A program made the position numbers and the translations under genes. A DNA stretch of 45,709 nt from Roseibium sp. TrichSKD4 (GTDB lineage: Bacteria > Pseudomonadota > Alphaproteobacteria > Rhizobiales > Stappiaceae). Shown piece by piece: positions 1 through 7,588 of this stretch. Position 1 is the stretch's first letter. Every line of letters starts with the position of its first letter. The stretch covers positions 263,411 to 309,119 of the forward strand of contig NZ_GL476319.1 in NCBI RefSeq assembly GCF_000148725.1. Direction: 5' to 3'. The notes beneath the pieces were generated by a model. The model had not been told where the DNA came from. It did no database searches and saw only the letters and a list, made by a program, of their open reading frames with translations.

Positions 1-1
1 T

Positions 2-403
2 CGCGTGGGTTTTGTCGTCACCAACTTGCCGATGGAGCCGGAATGGATCATCCGCTTCTACAATCAGCGCGGCACAGCCGAACAGCACATCAAAGAAGGC
101 AAGAACGCCATCACTTGGACCCGCCTGTCCTGCAAGCGGTTCTGTGACAATGAGGTCCGGCTTCAGCTTCACGCATTGGCGTATAACCTTGGTGTCTTCC
201 TGCAAGGGCTAGACCTCCCGGAAGAGGTCGCCGACTGGTCGCTGACAAGTATCCAGAGCCGCCTCATCAAAATCGGGGCAAAGGTCGTACGCCATGCGCG
301 CAAAATCACGTTCCAACTGGCAGAGGTGGCTGTATCAGGCTACGTCTTCGGACGAATCCTCGCCGCAATCCGCGCCCTCAAGCCCCCGCCGAGGCCTGCA
401 TGA
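2..403 (+). CDS. IS1380-family transposase, C-terminal part (5' end off window)
   Basis: The reading frame is already open at the left edge, so this is only the last ~134 codons of a DDE transposase. The segment FYNQRGTAEQHIKEGKNA (about residues 18-35 of the visible part) is the conserved block carrying the catalytic glutamate in IS1380-family transposases. It is followed by the helical C-terminal region (LHALAYNLGVFLQGL). The catalytic aspartates would lie outside the window. The enzyme would cut and paste its own element. The element's right end lies downstream, near 600-625. It sits immediately upstream of a truncated EAL gene and probably took part in that rearrangement. Family assignment is from motif recognition; completeness and activity cannot be judged here. 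Confidence 0.8.
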   Translation, partial: RVGFVVTNLPMEPEWIIRFYNQRGTAEQHIKEGKNAITWTRLSCKRFCDNEVRLQLHALAYNLGVFLQGLDLPEEVADWSLTSIQSRLIKIGAKVVRHARKITFQLAEVAVSGYVFGRILAAIRALKPPPRPA

Positions 404-769
404 CGCTCCAAACAACGAAACCAACACAAATGCGGCTCCACAGCTGTGTCTTGTCGCAGCCCAAACGGGATAAAGTCCACGAAAAGCTCAAAAACCGCGC
501 TTACGTAACCGTCAAAATCGATAATCGCCCCGACAACGCTGCCGTCAGAGTTGCAAACGTCCGTGAAAACGGTCAACCTCGTCGCAACACACAGTTACTT
601 GGGAAATATCCGATTAGATTAAGCCCAGTTAGGGTGCAATCTGTGTTTTCACCAAATATAATACGCAATTTTATCGAGTATCATTTATTGAAGTTGGGCG
701 CTTGAGTGTAGAGCCTTTTCTGTCATGAGGTTTACATTTGCGACTTTGCTGCACCGTTTGTCGTTGAGT
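404..769. other. Non-coding insertion scar between IS1380 transposase and truncated EAL gene
   Basis: This 366-base stretch has no convincing gene. The first ~210 bases are probably the 3' tail of the IS1380 element. Around 600-620 the sequence GGGAAATATCCG resembles the terminal repeats I associate with IS1380 elements, but the matching left end is outside the window, so the boundary is tentative. The remaining ~150 bases up to 769, and on to about 814 inside the next reading frame, look like neither IS1380 nor the EAL domain. They may be the residue of a second, unidentified insertion or deletion event. Confidence 0.4.
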
Positions 770-3436
770 TTAATTGTGTTTCGTGATGACGGTGAGTGCG
801 GGTTTTAGAGGCTTAACCAATGCGTAATGGGATTTGGAGGTCGCCATATCGTCAACGAAAGCCCGATCGATCTTGATCCATGAGAATGGGAACCAGGCCA
901 GCTGCGACAGACCGGAATAGCCGGTCCCGAAGTCGTCCAGCGCGAATTGACAGCCAAGGTCACGGATCGCGTCAATCCGCATTTGCAGCTCGTCGGTCTG
1001 ACCGACAAACATGGATTCAGTAATCTCCAGTTTCATTCTCTCGGACGGGAAGCCGGTCTGGTCAAGGCAGTTTTTCACCACGTCCGCAAAACTCTGCTGC
1101 AAGAATTGTTGCGGCGATACATTGACTGATAGAAGAATATCACCGCCCAGTTTCACTAGGTCGGACGCAGCCCGGTTCATGACCCACTCGCCAATCTCCA
1201 GGATCATTCCGCTTTCCTCGGCGATCGGAATAAACTCCGCCGGCGATATCGGGCCGAGTGTCTGGTGGTTCCATCGGATCAGTGCCTCAACACCAAGCAA
1301 ACCCTTGTCGGCGAACCCGACTTGAGGCTGATAGAATACGCTCAGCTCGTCCCGCTCCAAGGCGTTGGTCAGTTCAACTTCCAGCGCGCGGCGACGAACA
1401 AGCCCCTCCTCCATATGCGGCTCGAACTGGATAGTCGATGCCCGCATATCCAACTTCGCGCGCGAAAGAGCGTTGCCAGCCTTTCGAATGAGCTGACCTG
1501 AAGATGTATCAGTTTCCGCCTTTTTGCTGCTGACATATCCCATACTAATCGAAACTGGAACACGGTTTCCGTTCGACGAAAAGTCTTCAGAAATGCCCGC
1601 ATGCAAGCGTTCGGCCCACCCTTCCGAACAACCGGTTTCAGGGGTGAGCGGAACAAACACGGCATAAGAATTGTCGTGAAGAACGCCCAGATAAGCGTCA
1701 TCCCCGATGCAATTTTGAAGGTCTTCACCGACTGAGCGCAACAGATCATCGGAATAGGCCATGCCCAATGAGGCCTTTACACTGTCTATTTCGTCCACCG
1801 CAATACAATAGACACAGAATACTTCATCTGGGTCAGCGGTCTGAAGACGGACGTCACACTCCATCTCGAAAGCATTTCGGTTCAACAAACCGGTCAAAGG
1901 GTCATGACGAGCCAGATATGCAAGTCGTTTTTGCGCCTCTCTTTCAAAGGTCACATCCCGGCATGTCACTGACGCAAGACGGGTGTGGCCCTCCTCACCA
2001 ATTTCCGAACGCTGCGCAGTCTGTTGCGTCGTTGTCGTCACCACATATTCAACGTGGCGGCGGTCACCACCTTCAATTTCAAGTTCAATGTTCTTTTTGG
2101 AAGCTGAATAAGTTTCCTTTGCCCCATCGAACGCTGATTTCACGTCTTCAATGACAGCATCCGGCAGAACATTTTGGGCCGATTGTCCGGCCTCAAATTC
2201 ACGCTGAAAGACGGCATCTGCCTTGTGGCTGGCCATGCGCAGTGTCAGGTCTCGGTCGATAACGATAATGGCATCAAAGCTGTCGTCAAAAACCTGCTTG
2301 AGCATTTGCTCTGTGTTTTCTGCCCGCCGCTGCGAAACCAGAGCAAGAATCTTGTGAAAGCCAATTTGGCGAAACAGCACATAAAGCGCTGTCATACCGA
2401 ACAAAAAATGGGTAGCGCTTGTATCTGGAATAATAGGACGGACTTGCTGAACGCCATAAGCTGCAACCTCGATAGCAGCTGCAAAAACAACAAGGGCCAG
2501 AACACGAACCTGCCAATTGATCATTACCAGCAAAACAAGCGGCAAAAGTAAGAAAATGGCCAAACCAAAAATTGTCCAACGGCCCGTTGTCTCCAACGCC
2601 CTACCCTGAATAATGGACTCAGCGCCCAGAGCTTGAATCACGCCCCCTGGGAGCAGGCCGTAAACGGGGACTGAGAAGATATCCCGCAGCTCCTGAGCTG
2701 TCGCGCAGACAATAACCACTTTGTCTTGAAAAACATGAGACGGCGCTGTTCCATTCAATACATCAACAAAGGAGACCCGCTCAAACTTCAGCGGATCAAT
2801 GCTGTAGTCGATCCAGAACGAACCCTCGGTCTTGGTCGGGACACCTGACATCAGGGCAGAAAGCGACGGCTCTACACCTTGACCCACTTGGTCGCCATAA
2901 CGCGCATGCCAGATCTGACCATCAGTTGAAATCGGAACACTTACTACGCCGGGCCACGAATGCTCCAAAAACAGGTCAATTGGTCGATTAACGTGGCTTC
3001 CGCCCTCTTCAGTAGTTCCAAAGTTGGACTGCTGCCGAAAAGTTGCCAGAGTCACCGCTCCCTCGGCCCGCGCAAGGGCTTCCGCAAATTTGGCATCTTC
3101 TTCAGGTGTTGATTGAGCGCTGAAATCAACGTCGAAATAAACTTCTGCGGCCCCCTGCTCGATGACTTTGTCGACAAGCTCCCCATGAAGGCCGCGAGGC
3201 CACGGCCAGACGCCAACGCCGGAGAGGCTGTTGGCGTCAATTTCGACAATAACAATCTCACCAGAAGGTGCGTTGCTTTCGACGGAAAACCGGCCTTCGA
3301 CCAAAAACCGCAGGATCGGATCTAAGCCACCAGCATACCCAAACAAAACGACAGTCAGCACCACAATGGCGAAGGCCGATTGCGTCTTCAGCCCGCGCCA
3401 ATGCGTCTTCCATGTGGATTTTTGTTCAAAGGTCAT
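770..3436 (-). CDS. CHASE2-PAS-GGDEF-EAL membrane protein with truncated EAL domain
   Basis: An 888-residue inner-membrane c-di-GMP protein. Order: one membrane helix (~22-42), an extracytoplasmic CHASE2 sensor (~45-285), two or three membrane helices (~290-350), a PAS-like domain (~375-505), GGDEF (~515-665) and EAL (~680-870). The GGDEF signature is replaced by HDNSY, so diguanylate cyclase activity is not expected. The EAL domain keeps EALIRW, NVSPQQF, EITES and DDFGTGYSGLS. It stops after SKSHYALV and continues with about 13 unrelated residues, so the last ~70 residues of a normal EAL fold, including the AEG(V/I)E block, are missing. The ATG at 3436 follows GGGA at good spacing; a TTG four codons upstream is less likely. 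It lies 48 bases downstream of a FecR gene on the same strand. The product is probably inactive as a phosphodiesterase, although the sensor may still fold. Confidence 0.85.
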   Translation of the reverse strand: MTFEQKSTWKTHWRGLKTQSAFAIVVLTVVLFGYAGGLDPILRFLVEGRFSVESNAPSGEIVIVEIDANSLSGVGVWPWPRGLHGELVDKVIEQGAAEVYFDVDFSAQSTPEEDAKFAEALARAEGAVTLATFRQQSNFGTTEEGGSHVNRPIDLFLEHSWPGVVSVPISTDGQIWHARYGDQVGQGVEPSLSALMSGVPTKTEGSFWIDYSIDPLKFERVSFVDVLNGTAPSHVFQDKVVIVCATAQELRDIFSVPVYGLLPGGVIQALGAESIIQGRALETTGRWTIFGLAIFLLLPLVLLVMINWQVRVLALVVFAAAIEVAAYGVQQVRPIIPDTSATHFLFGMTALYVLFRQIGFHKILALVSQRRAENTEQMLKQVFDDSFDAIIVIDRDLTLRMASHKADAVFQREFEAGQSAQNVLPDAVIEDVKSAFDGAKETYSASKKNIELEIEGGDRRHVEYVVTTTTQQTAQRSEIGEEGHTRLASVTCRDVTFEREAQKRLAYLARHDPLTGLLNRNAFEMECDVRLQTADPDEVFCVYCIAVDEIDSVKASLGMAYSDDLLRSVGEDLQNCIGDDAYLGVLHDNSYAVFVPLTPETGCSEGWAERLHAGISEDFSSNGNRVPVSISMGYVSSKKAETDTSSGQLIRKAGNALSRAKLDMRASTIQFEPHMEEGLVRRRALEVELTNALERDELSVFYQPQVGFADKGLLGVEALIRWNHQTLGPISPAEFIPIAEESGMILEIGEWVMNRAASDLVKLGGDILLSVNVSPQQFLQQSFADVVKNCLDQTGFPSERMKLEITESMFVGQTDELQMRIDAIRDLGCQFALDDFGTGYSGLSQLAWFPFSWIKIDRAFVDDMATSKSHYALVKPLKPALTVITKHN

Positions 3437-3484
3437 CCGGTTTCCCAAAAACGAAGAGCACGCTCCTAAGCCTTAGGGCCTGGG

Positions 3485-4579
3485 TTACTTCTTGCCATTC
3501 CCTTTACCGTTGCCATTTCCACCGCCGTTGCCGTTGCCACCGCCGTTGCCGCCGCTATTGCCGTTGCCGCCGCTATTGCCGTTGCCACCGCCATTGCCAC
3601 CGCCGTTGCCGTTGCCGCCGCCATTGCCGTTGCCACCGCCGTTGCCACCGCCGGTGCCGTTGCCATTGCCGCCGCTATTGCCGTTGCCACCGCCGTTGCC
3701 ATTGCCGCCGCTATTGCCGTTGCCACCGCCGTTGCCACGGCCATTTCCACCAGCGTTGGAGTTCCCAACGCCGTTTCCATTGCCGCGGCCATTACCAGCT
3801 GATTGGGAGTTGCCTCGGCTTTTCCCATTGTTCGCAAACGAATTTCCGCGACCATTTTTCCCGTTGGCGGCCCGTTGACCACCACCGAAAATTGCGCCCA
3901 AACCCCCACCACGATTGGCGCGCTCAACCTGCCGCGACTTACCTGGAATCGCCTTTGGAACATTCTTGACAGCAGGTGTCTCGAACACTGGCGCCTTTTT
4001 CTGTCCTCGGACAACTTGCGGCTTGGTCCGACCGCCAACCTGCAGGCCAACCGAACGTGTTGGGTTCGTTGAAGCGCTCTGGCCTGCGCCAACATTTGCA
4101 CGGTCACCAGACGCGAAATCGTCAACTTGAACCAACCCGCGCTCGACTTCGACCCGCGCAGAAGCGCCGTCTACAACGACATCGAATTTTGTCCCTTTGA
4201 CAACCGCTGCCATGTAGGGAGTTTCTACAGTGAAATGTGGCCGGGCACGCTTTTGAACATCAACCTGCAAGCGACCTGCTGTTTGAAGAAGCGTGGTCTT
4301 TCCACCAGTGCTGCGATACTTGGACAGGGCGAACTTGGTGTTCGGCCCAACAAAAATCGTTTCAGCACCACGCGCAATCAAGGCACGTGCTCGGCCCTTG
4401 GTCGCCACTGTGTAACCCGGCTCCAGAGGCATTCCCGTTTTTGCACGGAAAGCTTTCACTCCAGGTGCAACCAGATACACTTTGCCAGTTGCTTTTTTCA
4501 CCACCCAGCCGCTGGCTTCCGCAATTGAGCAAGATAGCGCAAGCACAACAACACAAAGTGTCAATAATTTCGCGAGCAT
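3485..4579 (-). CDS. FecR-domain secreted protein with Asn/Gly-rich tail
   Basis: A protein of ~364 residues. A Sec signal peptide (MLAKLLTLCVVVLALSCSIAEA) is followed by a FecR domain (~25-155, containing GYTVATKGRARALI and FTVETPYMAAVVKGT). A basic linker with a GLQVGGRTKP motif comes next, then a ~120-residue tail made almost only of Gly, Asn and Ser in GGNGNG/GGNGNS units ending in lysines. The FecR fold is known from the sigma regulator FecR, but this protein lacks the cytoplasmic anti-sigma part and the membrane anchor, so a secreted structural or sensory role is more likely. It is a paralogue of the gene at 4793-5683 and lies directly upstream of the CHASE2 protein. The start is uncertain: no strong Shine-Dalgarno precedes 4579, and in-frame starts exist at 4645 and 4657. 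I chose 4579 because it gives a clean signal peptide. Confidence 0.75.
   Translation of the reverse strand: MLAKLLTLCVVVLALSCSIAEASGWVVKKATGKVYLVAPGVKAFRAKTGMPLEPGYTVATKGRARALIARGAETIFVGPNTKFALSKYRSTGGKTTLLQTAGRLQVDVQKRARPHFTVETPYMAAVVKGTKFDVVVDGASARVEVERGLVQVDDFASGDRANVGAGQSASTNPTRSVGLQVGGRTKPQVVRGQKKAPVFETPAVKNVPKAIPGKSRQVERANRGGGLGAIFGGGQRAANGKNGRGNSFANNGKSRGNSQSAGNGRGNGNGVGNSNAGGNGRGNGGGNGNSGGNGNGGGNGNSGGNGNGTGGGNGGGNGNGGGNGNGGGNGGGNGNSGGNGNSGGNGGGNGNGGGNGNGKGNGKK
3492..3745. repeat. Short tandem repeats encoding the GGNGN tail of the FecR protein
   Basis: Degenerate 6-, 12- and 18-base units, read on the plus strand as (ttgcc[ag]ccgccg) variants, fill this stretch without a break. They encode the Gly/Asn tail. 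The unit length is a multiple of three, so slippage would lengthen or shorten the tail without breaking the frame. Confidence 0.85.
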
Positions 4580-4792
4580 TGACCACGGATAGCTATCCAA
4601 CACTCGGCCCGGTGCCTTTAAACCAGAAACTGAAACCTGACGCATGACAACACCCAACGCAATACTAAGTTCTTCTGATGCCTCTACATGGCATTCTCAA
4701 AGCTTACTTTACGTCATTTGTTTTAATAATGATTGAAGTCGGGCTTCCTCAAACTACCAACATTGCAAAAACTGCCGATAGTAATTGACGTA

Positions 4793-5683
4793 TCAGTCAT
4801 CATCATCGTCATCATCGTCATCACCGCCGCCGGAGCCACCGCTGCCGCCAGAACCACCGCTGCCGCCAGAGCCACCCGTGTCGCCCGATCCGCTGGTTCC
4901 ACCGGTAGAATTGCCTCCACTTGAAGAAACAGACGCAGAAGACGATCGATTGTCTCGTTCCGAACCTGAATTCCTGCTGCTGCTGCTATCCCCACCATTA
5001 CCGCGCTCATAGCTGTTTCGCGAGGATGCCAACGACCCGCCTAGCGTAGCTTGAGGGTTTTGAGGAACACTGGCTTGTGGGATGATTGGGATTTGAGGGG
5101 TTTGGAAGGCTGGCGCTTTGGGTTTGCCGGGAACAACAGTCGGTTTGGTTCTGCCACCAACTTGCAATCCAACAGATTGGCTGGGGCGACTGGCAGCACT
5201 TTGCCCTGCACCAACATTTGCTCGATCACCTGACGAAAAGTCGTTGACACTCACAAGGCCGCGCTCAACCTGAACCGTTGTTGATTGACGATCGACCCGA
5301 ATGTCAAACTTTGTGCCTTTTACGATCGCGGCCAAAAAGGGTGTCTCGACAGTGAAATGTGGGCGCGCACGCTTTTGAACATCGACCTGCAATTGCCCCT
5401 CGGTTTGAAGCAGGGTCGTTTTTCTGGCTGTGCTGCGATATTTTGAAATGGCGAATTTTGTGTTCTGACCCACAAAAATCGTCTCGGCTCCTCGTGCGAT
5501 CAAGGCTCTAGAACGCCCTTTGGTCGCAACAGTATAGCCGGGCTGAAGCGGCATACCGGATTTAGCCCTGAAGGCTTTGACCCCAGGCGCCACCAGATAA
5601 ACCGTCCCCGTTGCCTTTTTGACCACCCAGCCATTCGCCAGAGCCATGGACGGCGCAAACGTAAAAAGCGCAACCGCGAGCAC
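4793..5683 (-). CDS. FecR-domain secreted protein with GGS linker and poly-Asp tail; start disrupted
   Basis: A paralogue of the FecR protein at 3485-4579: the regions from GWVVKKATG through GLQVGGRTKP are nearly the same. After the FecR domain comes a Ser/Arg/Asn-rich linker, then a GGSGGS-type run, then nine consecutive aspartates at the C-terminus, a very acidic tail that could bind cations. The best-looking start is an ATG at 5738-5740, placed just after AGGAAAAACG. It runs into an in-frame TAA at 5699-5701 after 13 codons. The remaining frame can only begin at the GTG at 5681-5683, which has no ribosome binding site and leaves a shortened signal peptide (LAVALFTFAPSMALA). Either the gene has a recent nonsense mutation or the first 13 codons are a coupled leader peptide. 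FecR assignment is firm; expression is doubtful. Confidence 0.7.
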   Translation of the reverse strand: MLAVALFTFAPSMALANGWVVKKATGTVYLVAPGVKAFRAKSGMPLQPGYTVATKGRSRALIARGAETIFVGQNTKFAISKYRSTARKTTLLQTEGQLQVDVQKRARPHFTVETPFLAAIVKGTKFDIRVDRQSTTVQVERGLVSVNDFSSGDRANVGAGQSAASRPSQSVGLQVGGRTKPTVVPGKPKAPAFQTPQIPIIPQASVPQNPQATLGGSLASSRNSYERGNGGDSSSSRNSGSERDNRSSSASVSSSGGNSTGGTSGSGDTGGSGGSGGSGGSGGSGGGDDDDDDDDD

Positions 5684-5698
5684 AAGCTTGACGAGAAA

Positions 5699-5754
5699 TT
5701 AGAGCAACGGAGCTTCAAAGGCAGCGCGCAACAAGGTCATCGTTTTTCCTAAAA
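5699..5754 (-). promoter_or_regulatory. Strong RBS, ATG and 13-codon frame ending in TAA ahead of FecR paralogue
   Basis: On the minus strand AGGAAAAACG precedes ATG at 5738-5740. The frame MTLLRAAFEAPLL ends in TAA at 5699-5701 and is in phase with the FecR coding region. This explains why the annotated start of the FecR paralogue has to be a weak GTG. Confidence 0.55.
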
Positions 5755-5924
5755 AACCTCAAATTTTGAACTACGCTGGTCAGCGCAACCCAATAACTGA
5801 CGCTACGTTAGAAAATTTAACAATGCTTGAAACAACCCTCGCGGAAAACCAGTACAAACCACGAACCCAAAGATGAAACATGCAGAACTTTCTTGCCATT
5901 CATCGGTAAATTTAAAACTCTAGC

Positions 5925-6650
5925 CTATTTGGCAGCTGCCAGTTTTCGTCGCCCTTCTACCGCTCGAAAACGAGCTACATGGTCAATGTTGAACTGCTCA
6001 ATGCCACATTCAAGTGCACTCTCAAATACACTCTGGTCTTCACCGTCATAGAACATCTGCGTAATCAGCCCAGCTTCCTTGGCCTCTCGCACACGATCAA
6101 AAGTGAGGTCTTCAGGATGAAATTCGAGGATGTGCGCGCCGCTGGCGACAGCCCGCGCAACATTGCCGACATAAGAATAAAGCACCATTCGGCGCAGATC
6201 CGATGCCTTTGCGCGTGTTTCTGCCTGAATGTCGGGGTCGAAGGAGAAAGTCCAAGCTGTTTCCAGAAGACCACGTGCCGCCAGCATATCCCGCACCCGA
6301 GCAGGATCAGCATCCTTGATCTCCGCGTAAGTCTCTATCCGGCCGGCACAGCTGTCCAGAAAGATTTCAAGGCGTGGAATGCGTTCGCCGGCGTAGGCTT
6401 GATCAAACCAGCTACCTGCGTCCAACCGGTCAATGTCCGTTGAGAGCGCATCTACAAAACGTCCCTTACCATTGGACGTTCGCTCCAATGTGTCATCATG
6501 GAAGACATAAAGCACACCGTCCCTACTCTGGCGAATATCGAACTCAATCACGTCTGCGCCCACTGCAATTGCGCCTTCCAGAGCGGCCAATGTGTTTTCC
6601 GGTGCGGTGAGGCATGCGCCCCGATGGCAAATAATACGTGCCCGATCCAC
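5925..6650 (-). CDS. Glycerophosphodiester phosphodiesterase
   Basis: A 241-residue enzyme of the GDPD TIM-barrel family, which hydrolyses glycerophosphodiesters to an alcohol and glycerol-3-phosphate. The N-terminus carries the hallmark CHRG...APENTL block, then the metal ligands IEFDIRQSRDG and the acid/base histidine in VFHDDTLERTS. A later TYAEIKD segment supplies another acidic ligand. There is no signal peptide, so it is probably cytosolic. I chose the GTG at 6648-6650 because AGGA lies seven bases upstream; a TTG ten codons earlier is the alternative. Length fits the short bacterial (UgpQ-like) members. It is followed on the same strand by no close gene, and the PhnD-like gene lies 190 bases upstream. 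Confidence 0.88.
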   Translation of the reverse strand: MDRARIICHRGACLTAPENTLAALEGAIAVGADVIEFDIRQSRDGVLYVFHDDTLERTSNGKGRFVDALSTDIDRLDAGSWFDQAYAGERIPRLEIFLDSCAGRIETYAEIKDADPARVRDMLAARGLLETAWTFSFDPDIQAETRAKASDLRRMVLYSYVGNVARAVASGAHILEFHPEDLTFDRVREAKEAGLITQMFYDGEDQSVFESALECGIEQFNIDHVARFRAVEGRRKLAAAK

Positions 6651-6841
6651 GAGACATTCCTTTGACAAAACAAACAGCAAAACATGATCGACAGAATCGA
6701 TCTAACACCAAAATGCATCGGTTATCTGCTTGAAAGCCGCATGACAGGAAGCTAGGACCGCGAATTATATGGCTGTTTCCAACAGTTTTGCGAAGAATGG
6801 CAGCATATGAGAATAAAGAAGGGTGTTGAGGATGACTGCTG

Positions 6842-7588
6842 TTAAGGCAGAAAAGCTGCAGAGGAATAGTCTTCCGGCTGCATTCGCACAAAACCAACAA
6901 TCCCGAGGTCCTGTTTAAACTCAGCGTCCAGTTGCGCAAGGCCATTCTCAAAGGCTTCCGCAATGATTGAAGCCTCAAACCTCCTCGCACAAATCAGCGG
7001 CAGGCCTGGAACAGGCCATGTCCTTGCAACGACGCGAAGTGTGGGCGCAAACTCTTCAAAGCGGACAAGATTGCGCCATGTCACAGCATCCAGAGCTGCA
7101 GTCTGGGCCCGGCCTTCATAGACCGCAAGTGCAGACGCCCGGTGTGCGCCTGTCTCCACATTGAACAGTAACTCTATGCCTTGCTCTTCGGCAAAGGCAT
7201 GCGGACCGTGAAACCCGGATTGGCTATGCGTGTCGTTATAGGCCATCCGAGCACCTGCAAGGTCTCGAATGTCTTTCACCTGACTGTCCGCGCGAACAAT
7301 GAAAACGCTATGATAATAGCCAGCCGGACACCCTTCGAGACCATAATCTGGAGTCCCGACAAGGTTCACTTTCTCCCGCAAAACAGAACGGTAGGGATAC
7401 CCGCAGGTTTGGCTTAGAACCACATCAGGGTTTTGCCAAAACTCATATCCAACACCATCACTCGTCAGCGAATTTGGGGCGTCGATCCCGTTCTGCCGCA
7501 AGCTGTCCCGCACGAGGCTCCACAACGCCGCGTGTGCGGTGTTGAGCTCGGGCCGAGCGTACATGGGCAGGCTGGCGAGTGTGGGCAT
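6842..7588 (-). CDS. PhnD-like phosphonate/phosphate-binding protein without signal peptide
   Basis: A 248-residue protein matching the periplasmic phosphonate-binding fold (PhnD-like): GGCPAGYYHSVFIVR-type strands, the DLAGARMAYNDTHSQSGF segment typical of the ligand pocket, and a C-terminal EAFENGLAQL helix. It starts directly with MPTLASLPMY and has no signal peptide, so it is either cytoplasmic or exported by another route. The start at 7588 is set by GGAGG five bases upstream; a start four codons earlier would use that very GGAGG as coding sequence. It overlaps the 3' end of the desaturase gene by 131 bases in another frame. No ABC permease or ATPase is adjacent, so a transport role is not supported by context. 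Confidence 0.75.
   Translation of the reverse strand: MPTLASLPMYARPELNTAHAALWSLVRDSLRQNGIDAPNSLTSDGVGYEFWQNPDVVLSQTCGYPYRSVLREKVNLVGTPDYGLEGCPAGYYHSVFIVRADSQVKDIRDLAGARMAYNDTHSQSGFHGPHAFAEEQGIELLFNVETGAHRASALAVYEGRAQTAALDAVTWRNLVRFEEFAPTLRVVARTWPVPGLPLICARRFEASIIAEAFENGLAQLDAEFKQDLGIVGFVRMQPEDYSSAAFLP

Noticed and set aside
3492-3745. Possible CRISPR array
   Set aside because: Units are short, degenerate, without unique spacers, and lie in coding sequence.
3268-3969. Arg/Cys/His-rich frames over the FecR tail
   Set aside because: They are by-products of the GGN repeat DNA, with CRRH repeats of no known fold.
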